64,000 nt of DNA from assembly GCA_040507225.1 (NCBI GenBank), contig JBEVVG010000002.1, positions 806,001 through 870,000 on the forward strand, written 5' to 3'. This document shows, piece by piece, positions 44,499 to 54,124 of this stretch. How positions within the stretch are numbered: the stretch's first letter is position 1; every line of letters begins with the position of its first letter. Below the pieces are notes generated by a model, which ran no database searches, was not told the DNA's origin, and saw nothing but the letters and a program-made list of their open reading frames with translations. The position numbers and the translations under genes were made by a program. The stretch is from Thiodiazotropha sp040507225. GTDB lineage: Bacteria; Pseudomonadota; Gammaproteobacteria; Chromatiales; Chromatiaceae.

Positions 44499-45212
44499 AT
44501 GATCGTGAATTCCAAATTTCTCCGCATCGCCACACTGGGCAGTCTTGGACTGCTGATGAGCGCATCCGCGCAGGCCGCACTTTTCGATCGTGGCGGTGGC
44601 CTGATTTATGACAATGTGCTGGACGTGACCTGGCTGCAGGACGCCTCGTACCTGCATACCAGCAATGGCGTGGATTCCGCTGTGACCTGGACCACGGCCA
44701 CACAGTGGGCCTCCAGCCTGAACTATTATGACAGTGTGCGCGCGACCACTCTCTCGGATTGGCGTCTGCCGCACATGACCCTGAGCTACGATCTCGGCAC
44801 CGATGTGCACTACAACGACGCAAGTGTCGACCCGGGCAACGAACTGGCTTACATGTATTACGTGAACCTGGGTTTTCCGGCCAATCCGGTCATCGATCCG
44901 AATCAGCCGGAGACCACCCCGCTGCCGGTCAGCAGCAATCCGGATAACCTGGATCTGTTTCAGAACATCAACTACCTGGGCACCTGGACTGACCAGGTGG
45001 AACCGATCGAGGGTCGTGTGAATACCGCCTGGTACTTCCATCTTCACTTTGGCAGCACCCAGCTGGATACCAGTGGCAGCGATTGGGGATTCGCCTGGGC
45101 GGTCATGGACGGGGATGTTTCGACATCTCCGGTTCCGGTGCCCCCCGCTCTGCTGCTCATGGGCAGCGGCATGGCCCTGCTCGGTTTCATGGGCAAAAAA
45201 CGTAAGGCCTGA
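44499..45212 (+). CDS. PEP-CTERM-type exported protein with DUF1566-like domain
   Basis: 237 aa from the ATG at 44499, preceded by AGGGAG. Signal peptide ends in SAQA (about residue 26). The body has LIYDNVLDVTWLQDASYL, TTATQWASSLNYY, and TLSDWRLPHM, the pattern of DUF1566-like secreted proteins (WxxATxWA...WRLP). The C-terminus is a sorting tag: VPVPPALLLMGSGMALLGF followed by basic GKKRKA, i.e. a PEP-CTERM variant recognised by an exosortase. Exported, presumably to the cell surface or extracellular matrix. A strong terminator follows. Confidence 0.85.
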   Translation: MIVNSKFLRIATLGSLGLLMSASAQAALFDRGGGLIYDNVLDVTWLQDASYLHTSNGVDSAVTWTTATQWASSLNYYDSVRATTLSDWRLPHMTLSYDLGTDVHYNDASVDPGNELAYMYYVNLGFPANPVIDPNQPETTPLPVSSNPDNLDLFQNINYLGTWTDQVEPIEGRVNTAWYFHLHFGSTQLDTSGSDWGFAWAVMDGDVSTSPVPVPPALLLMGSGMALLGFMGKKRKA

Positions 45213-45251
45213 CACTTTCCCGGGTGCCCGTTACACACGGGTAGCGATTCG

Positions 45252-45289
45252 AAAAAGCCGCTCACGCTACGCCGGAGCGGCTTTTTTTG
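45252..45289 (+). terminator. Intrinsic terminator after the PEP-CTERM gene
   Basis: AAAGCCGCTC (45254-45263) pairs with GAGCGGCTTT (45275-45284), followed by more T residues; upstream A-run makes it potentially bidirectional. Confidence 0.9.
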
Positions 45290-45470
45290 TGTCCCGGCAA
45301 AGTCCCGCGATGTCCGCGCTGAATGCCGTAAGGACGAGTTCGAAGCCGCCGATTTGCAGAATCTGACACGTTTGTCCGAAGTTTTTTTGGTTAAATTCTA
45401 TAAAGATTGGGGATTTTCGCCGATACAGTCATACATATTTGGAAAACCATTATAAAAAGGGACAGGACAG

Positions 45471-46448
45471 ATGGTGCTGCCATGGAGACAACAGGGTGTA
45501 TTCAAGTTGCTGGTGTGGAGTGCTCTGTTGGTGAGCGGATCCTTCCAGGCCCATGCCCAGTCACGGTGTTTGTACATCTCTTCCTATCACAAGGGTTATG
45601 ACTGGTCCGATGGGGTCGAACGAGGCCTGCGCGCAGGGCTCGAGGGTGTCTGTGAACTCAAGCAGTTCGATATGGACAGCAAACGCCGAAAGCAGGCTGC
45701 TGAAATTGAGCAAGCGGCTCAGCAGGCGCGTGAAATCATCGAATCCTGGAATCCGGATGTGGTGATCACAGCGGATGACAACGCCATGAAGTACATCGTG
45801 CAACCTCACTACAAGGATCACCGGATCCCGTTTGTCTTTTGTGGTATCAACTGGACCGTTGAAGGCTATGACCTGCCATACCGGAATGCCACCGGGATGG
45901 TGGAGGTGGCGCCGGTCGGAATCATGTTTAATCATGCGAAGAGCATATTGAACAGTGTCCATAATGCGATGTACATCGGTGCGGATACCCTGACGGAGAA
46001 GAAAAACCTTTCCCGGTTCGAAAAGGCGGCGGCAATCGAGGAGGTGGCCCTGGAGCATCGCCTGGTGTCGGGAACGGAGCAGTGGCTGGAGGCTTATGAA
46101 GAGGCCCAGGACTATGATTTCGTCATCATGGGCAGCCATTCCGGAATCAATGATTGGGCGGGTGAGCAGGTCTCACGCAAGGTTCGCACGATGACCCGTA
46201 CACTCAGTCTCACCAATCATGAATGGATGATGCCCTACACCATCCTGGGTTTGACTAAGATACCCGAGGAACAGGGGGAATGGGCCGCTCAGGTGGTCAG
46301 GACCATCCTGGATGGTGTGGCGCCTTCTGATATCCCCGTGGTGTCAAACCGAAAATGGGAAATCTGGATCAATGACGCCCTGCTGAAGCAGAGTGGTATC
46401 CACTTGCCTGAGCCATTGATCCGTAAAGCCAAAAAATTACACCAATAA
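45471..46448 (+). CDS. Periplasmic ABC-type substrate-binding-like protein linked to a c-di-GMP enzyme
   Basis: 325 aa with a signal peptide (cleavage after AHAQ, about residue 29). The mature part matches the ABC_sub_bind (PF04392-like) group: SRCLYISSYHKGYDWSDGV, IIESWNPDVVITADDNAMKYIV, IPFVFCGINWT, and LGLTKIPEEQGEWAAQ. No transporter permease or ATPase is nearby. Instead its stop overlaps the start of the CHASE-PAS-GGDEF-EAL gene (TAATG). I infer that it is a periplasmic ligand-binding partner of that sensor rather than a transporter component. Confidence 0.8.
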   Translation: MVLPWRQQGVFKLLVWSALLVSGSFQAHAQSRCLYISSYHKGYDWSDGVERGLRAGLEGVCELKQFDMDSKRRKQAAEIEQAAQQAREIIESWNPDVVITADDNAMKYIVQPHYKDHRIPFVFCGINWTVEGYDLPYRNATGMVEVAPVGIMFNHAKSILNSVHNAMYIGADTLTEKKNLSRFEKAAAIEEVALEHRLVSGTEQWLEAYEEAQDYDFVIMGSHSGINDWAGEQVSRKVRTMTRTLSLTNHEWMMPYTILGLTKIPEEQGEWAAQVVRTILDGVAPSDIPVVSNRKWEIWINDALLKQSGIHLPEPLIRKAKKLHQ

Positions 46449-49255
46449 TGGAATTCAGTATCAGGAAATCGGTGTTCACGGGGTGCCGCAGGCTGTTTAT
46501 CGGACTGTCGGTATTGATCGTGTCAGCACTTTCCTGTGCCTATTCCGTGAGCCGGGAAATCGGCGTGCTCGAACATGATTTCCTCGCTAAGGCGATGGAG
46601 GTCCAGCGGGATGTAATTCAGCGCGTGGCCAACCTGGATACCGTGCTCACCGCCCTGGTGGGGCAGTACCACTCCAGTGATTTTCTCAGCAGCGCCGAGC
46701 AGACCCTGTTCTCCCAGGAGATGCTCAAGGCCTATCCCTTCATCCAATCGATACTCTACCTGGAGCGGGTCACGGATGCGGAGTTACCGGCGTTCGAGCG
46801 GCGTATGCATGAATCCGGCTTCATCAGCTATCACCTGGACCATCAGCATCTCTCCGAGGATCGGTTGTCCCAACGCGGCCTGGGTTTTCATCTTCTGGTG
46901 AGCTTTATCGAGCCGATGCAACCCCGTTCAGCGAATCTGCTGGGGTTCGACCTTGCCAGCCTGTCGCCGGGTGCCGAGGTAATCGAGAAGGCGATACGCT
47001 CCGGTAGCACCGTCGCCCTGGGCGATGTGCAGGTTCCGCATTTCGACAAGCCCATGTGTTTTATTCTGAAACCGGTCTACCTGGGACGCTATCCCCCCAG
47101 TCTGCCCCACGAACGTTGGAAAATGTTGAGCGGCTTCGAAGCCTTGCGCATCGACTTTGAGCAGTTTTTCGAGGGCCTCGAGTTTCCATCGGATCAACTG
47201 ACGCTCGCACTCTACCGGGGCGCTCCGGAGGCTGAGACCCATGGTGAAAGCATTCTGGTGAATAAGGGCACCGCACCGGTGAGCGATTCTTTCAGGCTCA
47301 AGACCCTGGATTTCGTGCAACCTCTGGAGATTCACGGCCTGAGCTTTGCCCTGGCCATACAGCGGCAGATTGATTTGGGTCTGATTGACATCTGGCGGGT
47401 GGGTATCGAATGGCTGATTTCGATGATGGTGCTGATGCTGATCATCGCGGTTTACCGTAACCGGCGTTTTGCGAAACTTCAGGCACTGGCGGCTCAGGCA
47501 GCGATCGCGGAAGATGACGCGCGACTCTCCAACGTCATCGACGCGGCCTTCGATGCGGTGATCACGGCGGATCAGCAGGGACATATCCTGAGTTGGAACC
47601 AGCAGGCGAGTGAGTTGTTCGGTTACGATGAGTCGGTGGTGCTGGATCGACCCCTTTTTCCATTGATCCTGGCCACGGAATCACTCAACGAAATCTTTTC
47701 CCAACTCGAACCTCTGTTCAACCTCGAGAATGGCGCCCGTTACCGAAAACGCCTGGAGGCGACCGGGCAGCACAAGAACGGCCAGCGGTTTTCCCTGGAA
47801 CTGGCACTCTCCGGTACCCAGGTGGGCGATACCAACATGTTGAGTGTTTTCGCCCGGGACATTACCGAGCGGAAGCGTTGGGACGAGCGGATCAACTACC
47901 TGGCCTATTGCGATTCGTTGACCGACCTGCCGAATCGACAGGCCTTTAAAGAACAGGTATCAAAGGCGATACAGTCAGCGATCCGCCACGCGCGGATCGG
48001 CGCGGTTCTGTACCTTGACCTGGATGAGTTCAAACGCATCAACGATACCCTGGGTCATGATATCGGTGACATGCTCCTGAAACATATCACCCAGCGCCTG
48101 GAGAAGCAGGTGCGGGGGACCGATACGGTAGCGCTCTACCGCACGGACAAGGACAACAAACGCAACATCGCCCGGCTGGGCGGTGACGAATTCACCGTTT
48201 TGCTGGATGAAATCGACAATCCCGAAGCGGCGGCGACGGTGGCCGCCCGGGTGCAGAATGCGATCGCCCGCTCCTACAACCTAAACGGACATGAAGTCTA
48301 TGTCACTCCGAGTATCGGAATCGCAGTATTCCCAAGGGATGGACAGGATGTCGAGGAGTTGCTGAAAAACGCGGATACCGCGATGTATCATGCCAAGGCC
48401 ATGGGCAAGAACAACTTCCAGTTCTATACCGAACAGATGAATGCCTATGCGGCGAACCGTCTCAAGCTGGAAGGTAAATTACGCAAGGCCCTCGCAGGCC
48501 ATGAGATGGAACTCTATTATCAACCGCAGATCGACCTGGAAACCGGGGAACTGGTGGCGGCCGAGGCGCTGCTGCGCTGGCATCAACCGGAGTTGGGCAT
48601 GATCCCCCCGGGTGAATTCATACCTCTGGCCGAAGAGACCGGCATGATCATCGAACTGGGTGAGTGGGTTTTGAAGGAGGCCTGTCGGCAGAACAAGGCC
48701 TGGCAGGCGGCCGGCTATGCGCCCATACGCATTGCCATCAACCTGAGCAGCATGCAGTTCATTCAGCGTGATTTGAGCACACGGGTGGCCCGCTGTCTCA
48801 GCGAGAGCGGTCTGCAGGCGGAGTACCTGGAGTTTGAAATCACCGAAAGCATCATCATGCGCAATGTGAATGAAACCATCGCGACCCTGGATGAATTCAA
48901 AAGCATGGGGATCTCGATTTCCGTGGATGATTTTGGAACCGGTTATTCATCGCTGAGCTATCTCAAACGATTTCCTCTCGATGTGCTCAAGGTGGATCGA
49001 TCCTTTGTCAAGGATATCCCGGATGATCAGGATGACGTCACCATCACCTCGGCGATCATCGCAATGGCCCATCAACTCAACCTGGGGGTGGTGGCCGAAG
49101 GCGTTGAGACCGAAGAGCAGTTGGCATTTCTTCGCCAGCAGGGGTGTGAGTTGGCGCAGGGCTATCATTTCAGCAAGCCTCTGCCCGCCTACGAATTCGA
49201 ATTGCTCCTCTCGCGTCTGGAGGAATCACCGCAATGGGCGGGTCGGCAGGGTTGA
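46448..49255 (+). CDS. CHASE-PAS-GGDEF-EAL c-di-GMP turnover protein
   Basis: 935 aa. First membrane segment about 13-32, periplasmic CHASE domain about 35-290 (MEVQRDVIQRVANLDTVL, PFIQSILYLERV, FISYHL), second membrane segment about 318-337, PAS about 360-480 (VITADQQGHILSWNQQASEL ... FARDITERK), GGDEF with intact motif near 577-581 and an inserted loop, EAL from about 680 with AAEALLRW. Both catalytic cores look complete. It is translationally coupled to the upstream binding protein, which could present a ligand to the CHASE domain. It makes or degrades c-di-GMP. Confidence 0.93.
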   Translation: MEFSIRKSVFTGCRRLFIGLSVLIVSALSCAYSVSREIGVLEHDFLAKAMEVQRDVIQRVANLDTVLTALVGQYHSSDFLSSAEQTLFSQEMLKAYPFIQSILYLERVTDAELPAFERRMHESGFISYHLDHQHLSEDRLSQRGLGFHLLVSFIEPMQPRSANLLGFDLASLSPGAEVIEKAIRSGSTVALGDVQVPHFDKPMCFILKPVYLGRYPPSLPHERWKMLSGFEALRIDFEQFFEGLEFPSDQLTLALYRGAPEAETHGESILVNKGTAPVSDSFRLKTLDFVQPLEIHGLSFALAIQRQIDLGLIDIWRVGIEWLISMMVLMLIIAVYRNRRFAKLQALAAQAAIAEDDARLSNVIDAAFDAVITADQQGHILSWNQQASELFGYDESVVLDRPLFPLILATESLNEIFSQLEPLFNLENGARYRKRLEATGQHKNGQRFSLELALSGTQVGDTNMLSVFARDITERKRWDERINYLAYCDSLTDLPNRQAFKEQVSKAIQSAIRHARIGAVLYLDLDEFKRINDTLGHDIGDMLLKHITQRLEKQVRGTDTVALYRTDKDNKRNIARLGGDEFTVLLDEIDNPEAAATVAARVQNAIARSYNLNGHEVYVTPSIGIAVFPRDGQDVEELLKNADTAMYHAKAMGKNNFQFYTEQMNAYAANRLKLEGKLRKALAGHEMELYYQPQIDLETGELVAAEALLRWHQPELGMIPPGEFIPLAEETGMIIELGEWVLKEACRQNKAWQAAGYAPIRIAINLSSMQFIQRDLSTRVARCLSESGLQAEYLEFEITESIIMRNVNETIATLDEFKSMGISISVDDFGTGYSSLSYLKRFPLDVLKVDRSFVKDIPDDQDDVTITSAIIAMAHQLNLGVVAEGVETEEQLAFLRQQGCELAQGYHFSKPLPAYEFELLLSRLEESPQWAGRQG

Positions 49256-49352
49256 TGCAAGCCGGCGTAAGTGGGCTGTCACTTGCAGTAATTTTCAGTC
49301 TGCAGCCGGGATGATAGCAGCCCGTTCCGGGGTGCCCGGAGAGGTCTTAAGT

Positions 49353-52300
49353 TTACCCCCCATCCGGCTTGAATCCCTGCGGGTTGATAATGTGAATGTC
49401 CCGCTGCGGAAAGGGTATCGGGATGCCGTTTTCGGAGAATTTCCGGTACACCCCCTCGTGCAGAGCAGTGATCGTTGCGATCCGGTTGTCCATGCTGCCC
49501 AGGTAGGCGCGTAGCAGCAGAGTCAGTGCGCTGTCGCCGAAGGCCTCGAATGATGCGGTGGGCTTTGGATCCTCAAGCACATTGTCGGTCTCTTCCGCAA
49601 CCTGAATGAGCAGTTCCATGGCACGTTTCACGTCTGTGCCGTAGGCCACTCCGACGGTGATGATGATCCGGTTGATCTTGTCGGTGAGGGTCCAGTTGAT
49701 CACCCGTCCGGTGATGAACTCCTTGTTCGGAATCAGCATTTCCTGCTTGTCGTAATTGATGATGGTGGTGGCGCGGATGCGGATGCGCGATACCACTCCG
49801 GTAGTGTTGTCGAGGGTCACCACGTCACCCACGCGGATCGGCCGCTCGAACAACAGAATGATGCCGCTGATGAAATTCGCCACGATCTCCTGCAGGCCGA
49901 AACCCAGACCCACGCCAAGCGCGGCGACCAGCCACTGGATACTCGACCATTGAAAGCCGATGGCGCTGAACGCCATGATCACACCGATGCCGACGATCAG
50001 ATACTGCAACATCGTGGTGAGTGCATAACGGGCGCCGGTTTCCAGCGGCAGGCGCTGCAACAGGGTGATTTCGAGAATGCCGGGCAGATTCTTTGCAGCG
50101 AGCACGGTGACCACCACGATCATCAGTCCGATCGCCAGATCGCTCAGGGTCAGGTTACCCTCGGTGACGATGCCGTCCACAATATGGCTGGTGGTGAAGG
50201 GGAGTTGTATGGTGCTGAAAAAATCCAGTGCAGGCAGTAATTCCGCCCAGATCAGCCAGGTGCCGAAGACCGAACCGAACAGGTAACCGAAGCGCACCAG
50301 GCGCTTGGCCTGTTCACTCAATGCATCGAAATCCAGTTCAGGGATCTCAACCGCGATGGCGGAGCCTTCATCGTCACTCGGCTGCACCGCCTCATGTTCC
50401 CGTTGCGCCCGAAGTTCGTCACGGCGTTGCAGCGCGTTCTCATAGCGCAGGCGGCGCTCGGCAATAAACAGGTAGCGCAACAGAAGTTCTTTGAGTGTGA
50501 ACAGGCCGAGAAAGAACCAGAAGGTCAGTTCGAAGCGTTCCAGCAGGCGCAGTGAGAGAGTCAGGTAGCCCATCACCCCGGCGATCAGCAGCGCGAGGCC
50601 GATCAACAGCAGGACCGGGAACCACAGGAAGTGGGTTTGTGTCAGCAGCCCCTGGGAACGGCTCTTGACCCAGCTTTGGAAGAACGGGCTGTGTCGATTG
50701 AGAACCCGGTAGACAAATACCAGGGTTATGATCAGCAGTCCGATCACACTCAATCGGTCGATGAGTTGTGACTGGGGGCCGAGACTCTCGCCTGAGGTCA
50801 ATATTGCCATCACGCGAAGTGGCACCACGACCGGGATCAGCCAGCGCAGTTCCCGCGCCAGCGAGGTGCAGATCGTGCTGTTCCATCTCAGATGGCGGAT
50901 GCCAATGCCTTCCGGCAGGCACACCTGGTAGAGCATTAAAGCGCCGAGGAAGGTGGTGCCCACGGTGATCAGTGCGGTGGACAGATAGGCGCTGATCGGG
51001 CTCAGGGTGGGCAATGTCTGCAGCAGGTATCCCAGGCCGATCATCAGGCCAGGCAGCAGACCCACCTTGGCCAGGGTCAGCAACAGCGCATAGAAGGTCA
51101 GGCGAATCGAATCGGTGTGAATCTTACGGGTGGCCTTGGTGAGCTGGGGAATCTGCGCCTTGATGGCCGGTCGCTTCCACAGCAGCACAATCGTGACCAG
51201 CAGAATCACCAGGGTGATGTCGGGTCGATTCTGCATTGCCTGCACCAGATCCACAGCCGTATCGTCCCAGGTGTAGGGGGAGATCAGCCAGATCAGGCTT
51301 GCGCTGAGCTGATGCAGGTCGAGCAGGTCGAAGGGTTCGCCGCTGGGTATCCAGATCAGCTGGTCATTGATGAATCCGACATAGGACTGAGAGACCTCGA
51401 GTAACTGGCGTTCCGCCTGATCCAGAGTGGTGAGCTGAGAGATATAGCGTCCGTAGACCTGCTGCAGCTCATTCAGTGCATCGCGTTGCGCCGCCAGGAG
51501 ATCATAGGTGGTCTGCTTGAGGTGTTCGGTCTTCTCCGCGGACAGGCCGGCACTGAGTTGTGGAATCTGCTGCTCCAGGCTCTCGGTCATGTTGTTCCAG
51601 TCGAGCAGGTTTTCCTCGATATCGATCTGCCGGTCGGTGGCCCGGTTGATCTCTTTTCTGCGCTCGGCCGAGGAGCGGCTGTAGCTTTGCAAAGAGGGCA
51701 GTGCCTGGCGTCGGCGGATGAGCATCTTGCCGATGGCCTTACTGGTGCCGACGAACTCCACGCGTTTCTTGATGTGTTCGAAGTCCCCGCGGATCTGCTC
51801 CAGTTGATTCTGGGTCTCGGAGAGTTTGTCAGTGACCCGCTTCTCTCCGACAACCAGGTTTTCCAGTTCGGTGCGGGTCTGGGCGTTTTTCTGTGCGACT
51901 TCCTGAATCGGTCTGGGGAGGCTCTGGGTCTGCTGTTCGAGTCTCTCCGCCTCCTGGCGGGCCTGTTTGGCCTGAGCCTCTCGCAGTCTGCTGGCTTCCT
52001 CGTTGAGCTTGCTGAGGGTTTGCTGCAGGTCATCGATCCGCTCAGCGCTGGCATCTCGCTGGGATTGTGCGAGATTGGTCAGCAGTCCCTGGTTGGCGAG
52101 ACGCAGCTTGAGCAGTTCGATTTTTGATTCGTAAAGCTGCCTCTTGCTCTTCATTAACAGCTTCTGTGCCCGTTTCAGGAGTTCCGGATCATTGCCGTCC
52201 ACTGCGCCACTCTCGCTGGCGAGTTTGTCGAGGTTGCGGGAGTTGTCAGCGATATCGGTGTTGATCTGCTGGCTGCCGGCGAGCAGGCGGGCAAGATTCT

Positions 52301-52778
52301 CGAGCTGCTGTTTCTGCTCGGATCGAGCCTGGGACAGGTTGAGGTTTTCCTGTGCGATGCGTCGTTCCAGCTCCTCCAGGGAGGATTCTTTGAGAAATCG
52401 CGCGAGCGCTTCGTCCGGCGTCTCGCGGGGTTTTGCCTCGGCGGTGAGTTTCTTGATTTCGCTCGGAGCGTTGTGGATCGTGCTGCGAAGATCCTCGAGT
52501 TCGGATTGGGAAGTCAGCCGCTGACTGACCCATTGTCCAGCCTGGTCGATCAGGTCGAGGCCTTTTGCCTTCTGGTTTTCATCCAGGCTCTGGTTACTCT
52601 CAATTTCGGTCTTGACGGCATCGAGCTGCTTTTGACTGACCAGGTTGTCCTTGCCATTGAGCGGAGTGTCGGCGGCAGTTGCCGGACCGATCGCCAATAG
52701 TGAACCAAGGCATATCGTCAGGCAGAGCCACAGCAACATCTGTTGCTTGAAAGCGGGGCGGGTTTTCGGGAGCAGCAT
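49353..52778 (-). CDS. mscK: MscK/KefA-type mechanosensitive channel
   Basis: 1141 aa. Signal peptide (about 10-36, cleavage after ATAA), long periplasmic coiled-coil region (40-490, Glu/Gln/Arg-rich), then about eight or more membrane segments (525-830), a KR-rich cytoplasmic insert, and the C-terminal MscS domain: LVAALGVGLGFGLQEIVANFISGIILLFERP, RVGDVVTLDNTTGVVSRI and IPNKEFI. Length matches MscK (1120 aa). It releases solutes on osmotic downshift. It starts 17 bp after the cyclase-FHA gene, same strand. Confidence 0.93.
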   Translation of the reverse strand: MLLPKTRPAFKQQMLLWLCLTICLGSLLAIGPATAADTPLNGKDNLVSQKQLDAVKTEIESNQSLDENQKAKGLDLIDQAGQWVSQRLTSQSELEDLRSTIHNAPSEIKKLTAEAKPRETPDEALARFLKESSLEELERRIAQENLNLSQARSEQKQQLENLARLLAGSQQINTDIADNSRNLDKLASESGAVDGNDPELLKRAQKLLMKSKRQLYESKIELLKLRLANQGLLTNLAQSQRDASAERIDDLQQTLSKLNEEASRLREAQAKQARQEAERLEQQTQSLPRPIQEVAQKNAQTRTELENLVVGEKRVTDKLSETQNQLEQIRGDFEHIKKRVEFVGTSKAIGKMLIRRRQALPSLQSYSRSSAERRKEINRATDRQIDIEENLLDWNNMTESLEQQIPQLSAGLSAEKTEHLKQTTYDLLAAQRDALNELQQVYGRYISQLTTLDQAERQLLEVSQSYVGFINDQLIWIPSGEPFDLLDLHQLSASLIWLISPYTWDDTAVDLVQAMQNRPDITLVILLVTIVLLWKRPAIKAQIPQLTKATRKIHTDSIRLTFYALLLTLAKVGLLPGLMIGLGYLLQTLPTLSPISAYLSTALITVGTTFLGALMLYQVCLPEGIGIRHLRWNSTICTSLARELRWLIPVVVPLRVMAILTSGESLGPQSQLIDRLSVIGLLIITLVFVYRVLNRHSPFFQSWVKSRSQGLLTQTHFLWFPVLLLIGLALLIAGVMGYLTLSLRLLERFELTFWFFLGLFTLKELLLRYLFIAERRLRYENALQRRDELRAQREHEAVQPSDDEGSAIAVEIPELDFDALSEQAKRLVRFGYLFGSVFGTWLIWAELLPALDFFSTIQLPFTTSHIVDGIVTEGNLTLSDLAIGLMIVVVTVLAAKNLPGILEITLLQRLPLETGARYALTTMLQYLIVGIGVIMAFSAIGFQWSSIQWLVAALGVGLGFGLQEIVANFISGIILLFERPIRVGDVVTLDNTTGVVSRIRIRATTIINYDKQEMLIPNKEFITGRVINWTLTDKINRIIITVGVAYGTDVKRAMELLIQVAEETDNVLEDPKPTASFEAFGDSALTLLLRAYLGSMDNRIATITALHEGVYRKFSENGIPIPFPQRDIHIINPQGFKPDGG

Positions 52779-52795
52779 ATGGGGTGAGACGCTTG

Positions 52796-53695
52796 TCAGT
52801 CGTTTTCCTGCAGATGGTAGTGGATGATATGACGGTTTTCCTGCGTGACCGGTTCACCCAGACCGATCAGACCCTGACCCATCAGCGGGATGGTCTCTCG
52901 CTTTATGTAGAGTGACTGTTGATTCTGTGTGGTGATATAGGTTCCATTGGTGCTGATGTCTTTCAGCATGTATTTGCCACGATGGTACTCCAGGATCGCA
53001 TGGGTACGGGATGCTGAGGTGCCGCCGACAACCAGTTCATTACCTGCTTCCCGTCCGATGTGTATGCTTCCCGGAACCGGTGCCAGGCGGTAGGTTTTGC
53101 CCGCATAGTCCAGGATCAGGACTCTCTGAGTCATGCTTTGAGTGATCGGGGCGGTATGCATGAAGGTCACATCCTCCCGGCGCCACAGCAGATCGTAGAT
53201 GATCAGGGTCTCCAGCTTTCCTTTCACCTGAACCTTGTCGAAACGGCGGGCCATGTGTCGCTGTTCCACAGGCAGGGCCTGTACCACCTGTTCGGTGGTG
53301 ATGATCTGCCGGGCCTTGGCGATGGCTGCGACCCGGGCCGCGATATTGATGGTGTCTCCGTACATGCGTCCCTGTTCCAGGATGGCGGGTCCGAAGTGCA
53401 GGCCGATCCGGGTCGCCATGGGCATGCCGGACTGTTCAGCATAGAGCTCCGCCCGTTCCTGAATGCGGCAGGCGGCCTGGACCGCGGTGCCGGGATCGTC
53501 GAAACGGCTCATCACTTCATCGCCAATGATCTCGACCACGTGGCCGCCGCTCTCCTCGACCACCTGGGACATGGCGGTCTCCATCTCTGTGATGAGTTTC
53601 TTGGCCAGGGTGTCGCCGAGGCTTTCATACATGCGCGTGCTGTCGACGATGTCGGCAAACATCACGGCATGGTTGGGGTTGCGCTGCGACGACAT
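52796..53695 (-). CDS. Adenylate/guanylate cyclase domain fused to FHA domain
   Basis: 299 aa. N-terminal class III cyclase (residues 5-165): metal-binding Asp in HAVMFADIVDST, second Asp in EIIGDEVMSRF, GDTINIAARV. C-terminal FHA domain (about 190-290): SIHIGREAGNELVVGG, SASRTHAILEYHRGKYMLKDISTNGTYI. The cyclase would make cAMP and the FHA domain binds phosphothreonine, so its activity or location may depend on Ser/Thr kinases. It is followed by the mscK gene, with which it is probably co-transcribed. Confidence 0.92.
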   Translation of the reverse strand: MSSQRNPNHAVMFADIVDSTRMYESLGDTLAKKLITEMETAMSQVVEESGGHVVEIIGDEVMSRFDDPGTAVQAACRIQERAELYAEQSGMPMATRIGLHFGPAILEQGRMYGDTINIAARVAAIAKARQIITTEQVVQALPVEQRHMARRFDKVQVKGKLETLIIYDLLWRREDVTFMHTAPITQSMTQRVLILDYAGKTYRLAPVPGSIHIGREAGNELVVGGTSASRTHAILEYHRGKYMLKDISTNGTYITTQNQQSLYIKRETIPLMGQGLIGLGEPVTQENRHIIHYHLQEND

Positions 53696-54124
53696 GATGG
53701 TGTGAGTCCTGTCCTGCGGGTCAGTCGGGGGTGATCTGGGCTGTCCGGTTACCGGGATCTGCTGACTGCGGGCGCCACGGCGTCATCTCTGCCAGGTCGT
53801 TGATTGGTTGCAACGCCAGGCTTTTCCTCCTCTGGAACGGCCGGTTCGCTGGGCAGTCTGTCAATTCCGATTTGCTTGCGGATTTCCGTTGTTAGGGTCA
53901 ATTGTGACAAATCATACCGTTTTTTCCGTTGTTTCTTTATAGAACGATACGCACGGGTCTTCAAGAAACCATCGGACAAGTGTGAACAGGCCCTGCGCGA
54001 ATAACAAAGGGGTGCGGTTCTTCCGGACAGTGAAATTGCGAACCATTGCGATCCGTCATTGCCATGATCTGATATGATCGGGATATTATTCAATCTCCAA
54101 TCATAGCTGAAATCAATAACCACA
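53696..54124. other. Divergent intergenic region upstream of oxyR
   Basis: About 430 bp between the cyclase gene and oxyR. It holds the two divergent promoters. A minus-strand frame (53749-54153) overlaps the oxyR start and has no family similarity; a + strand 66-codon frame (53804-54004) likewise. No firm site identified. Confidence 0.5.
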
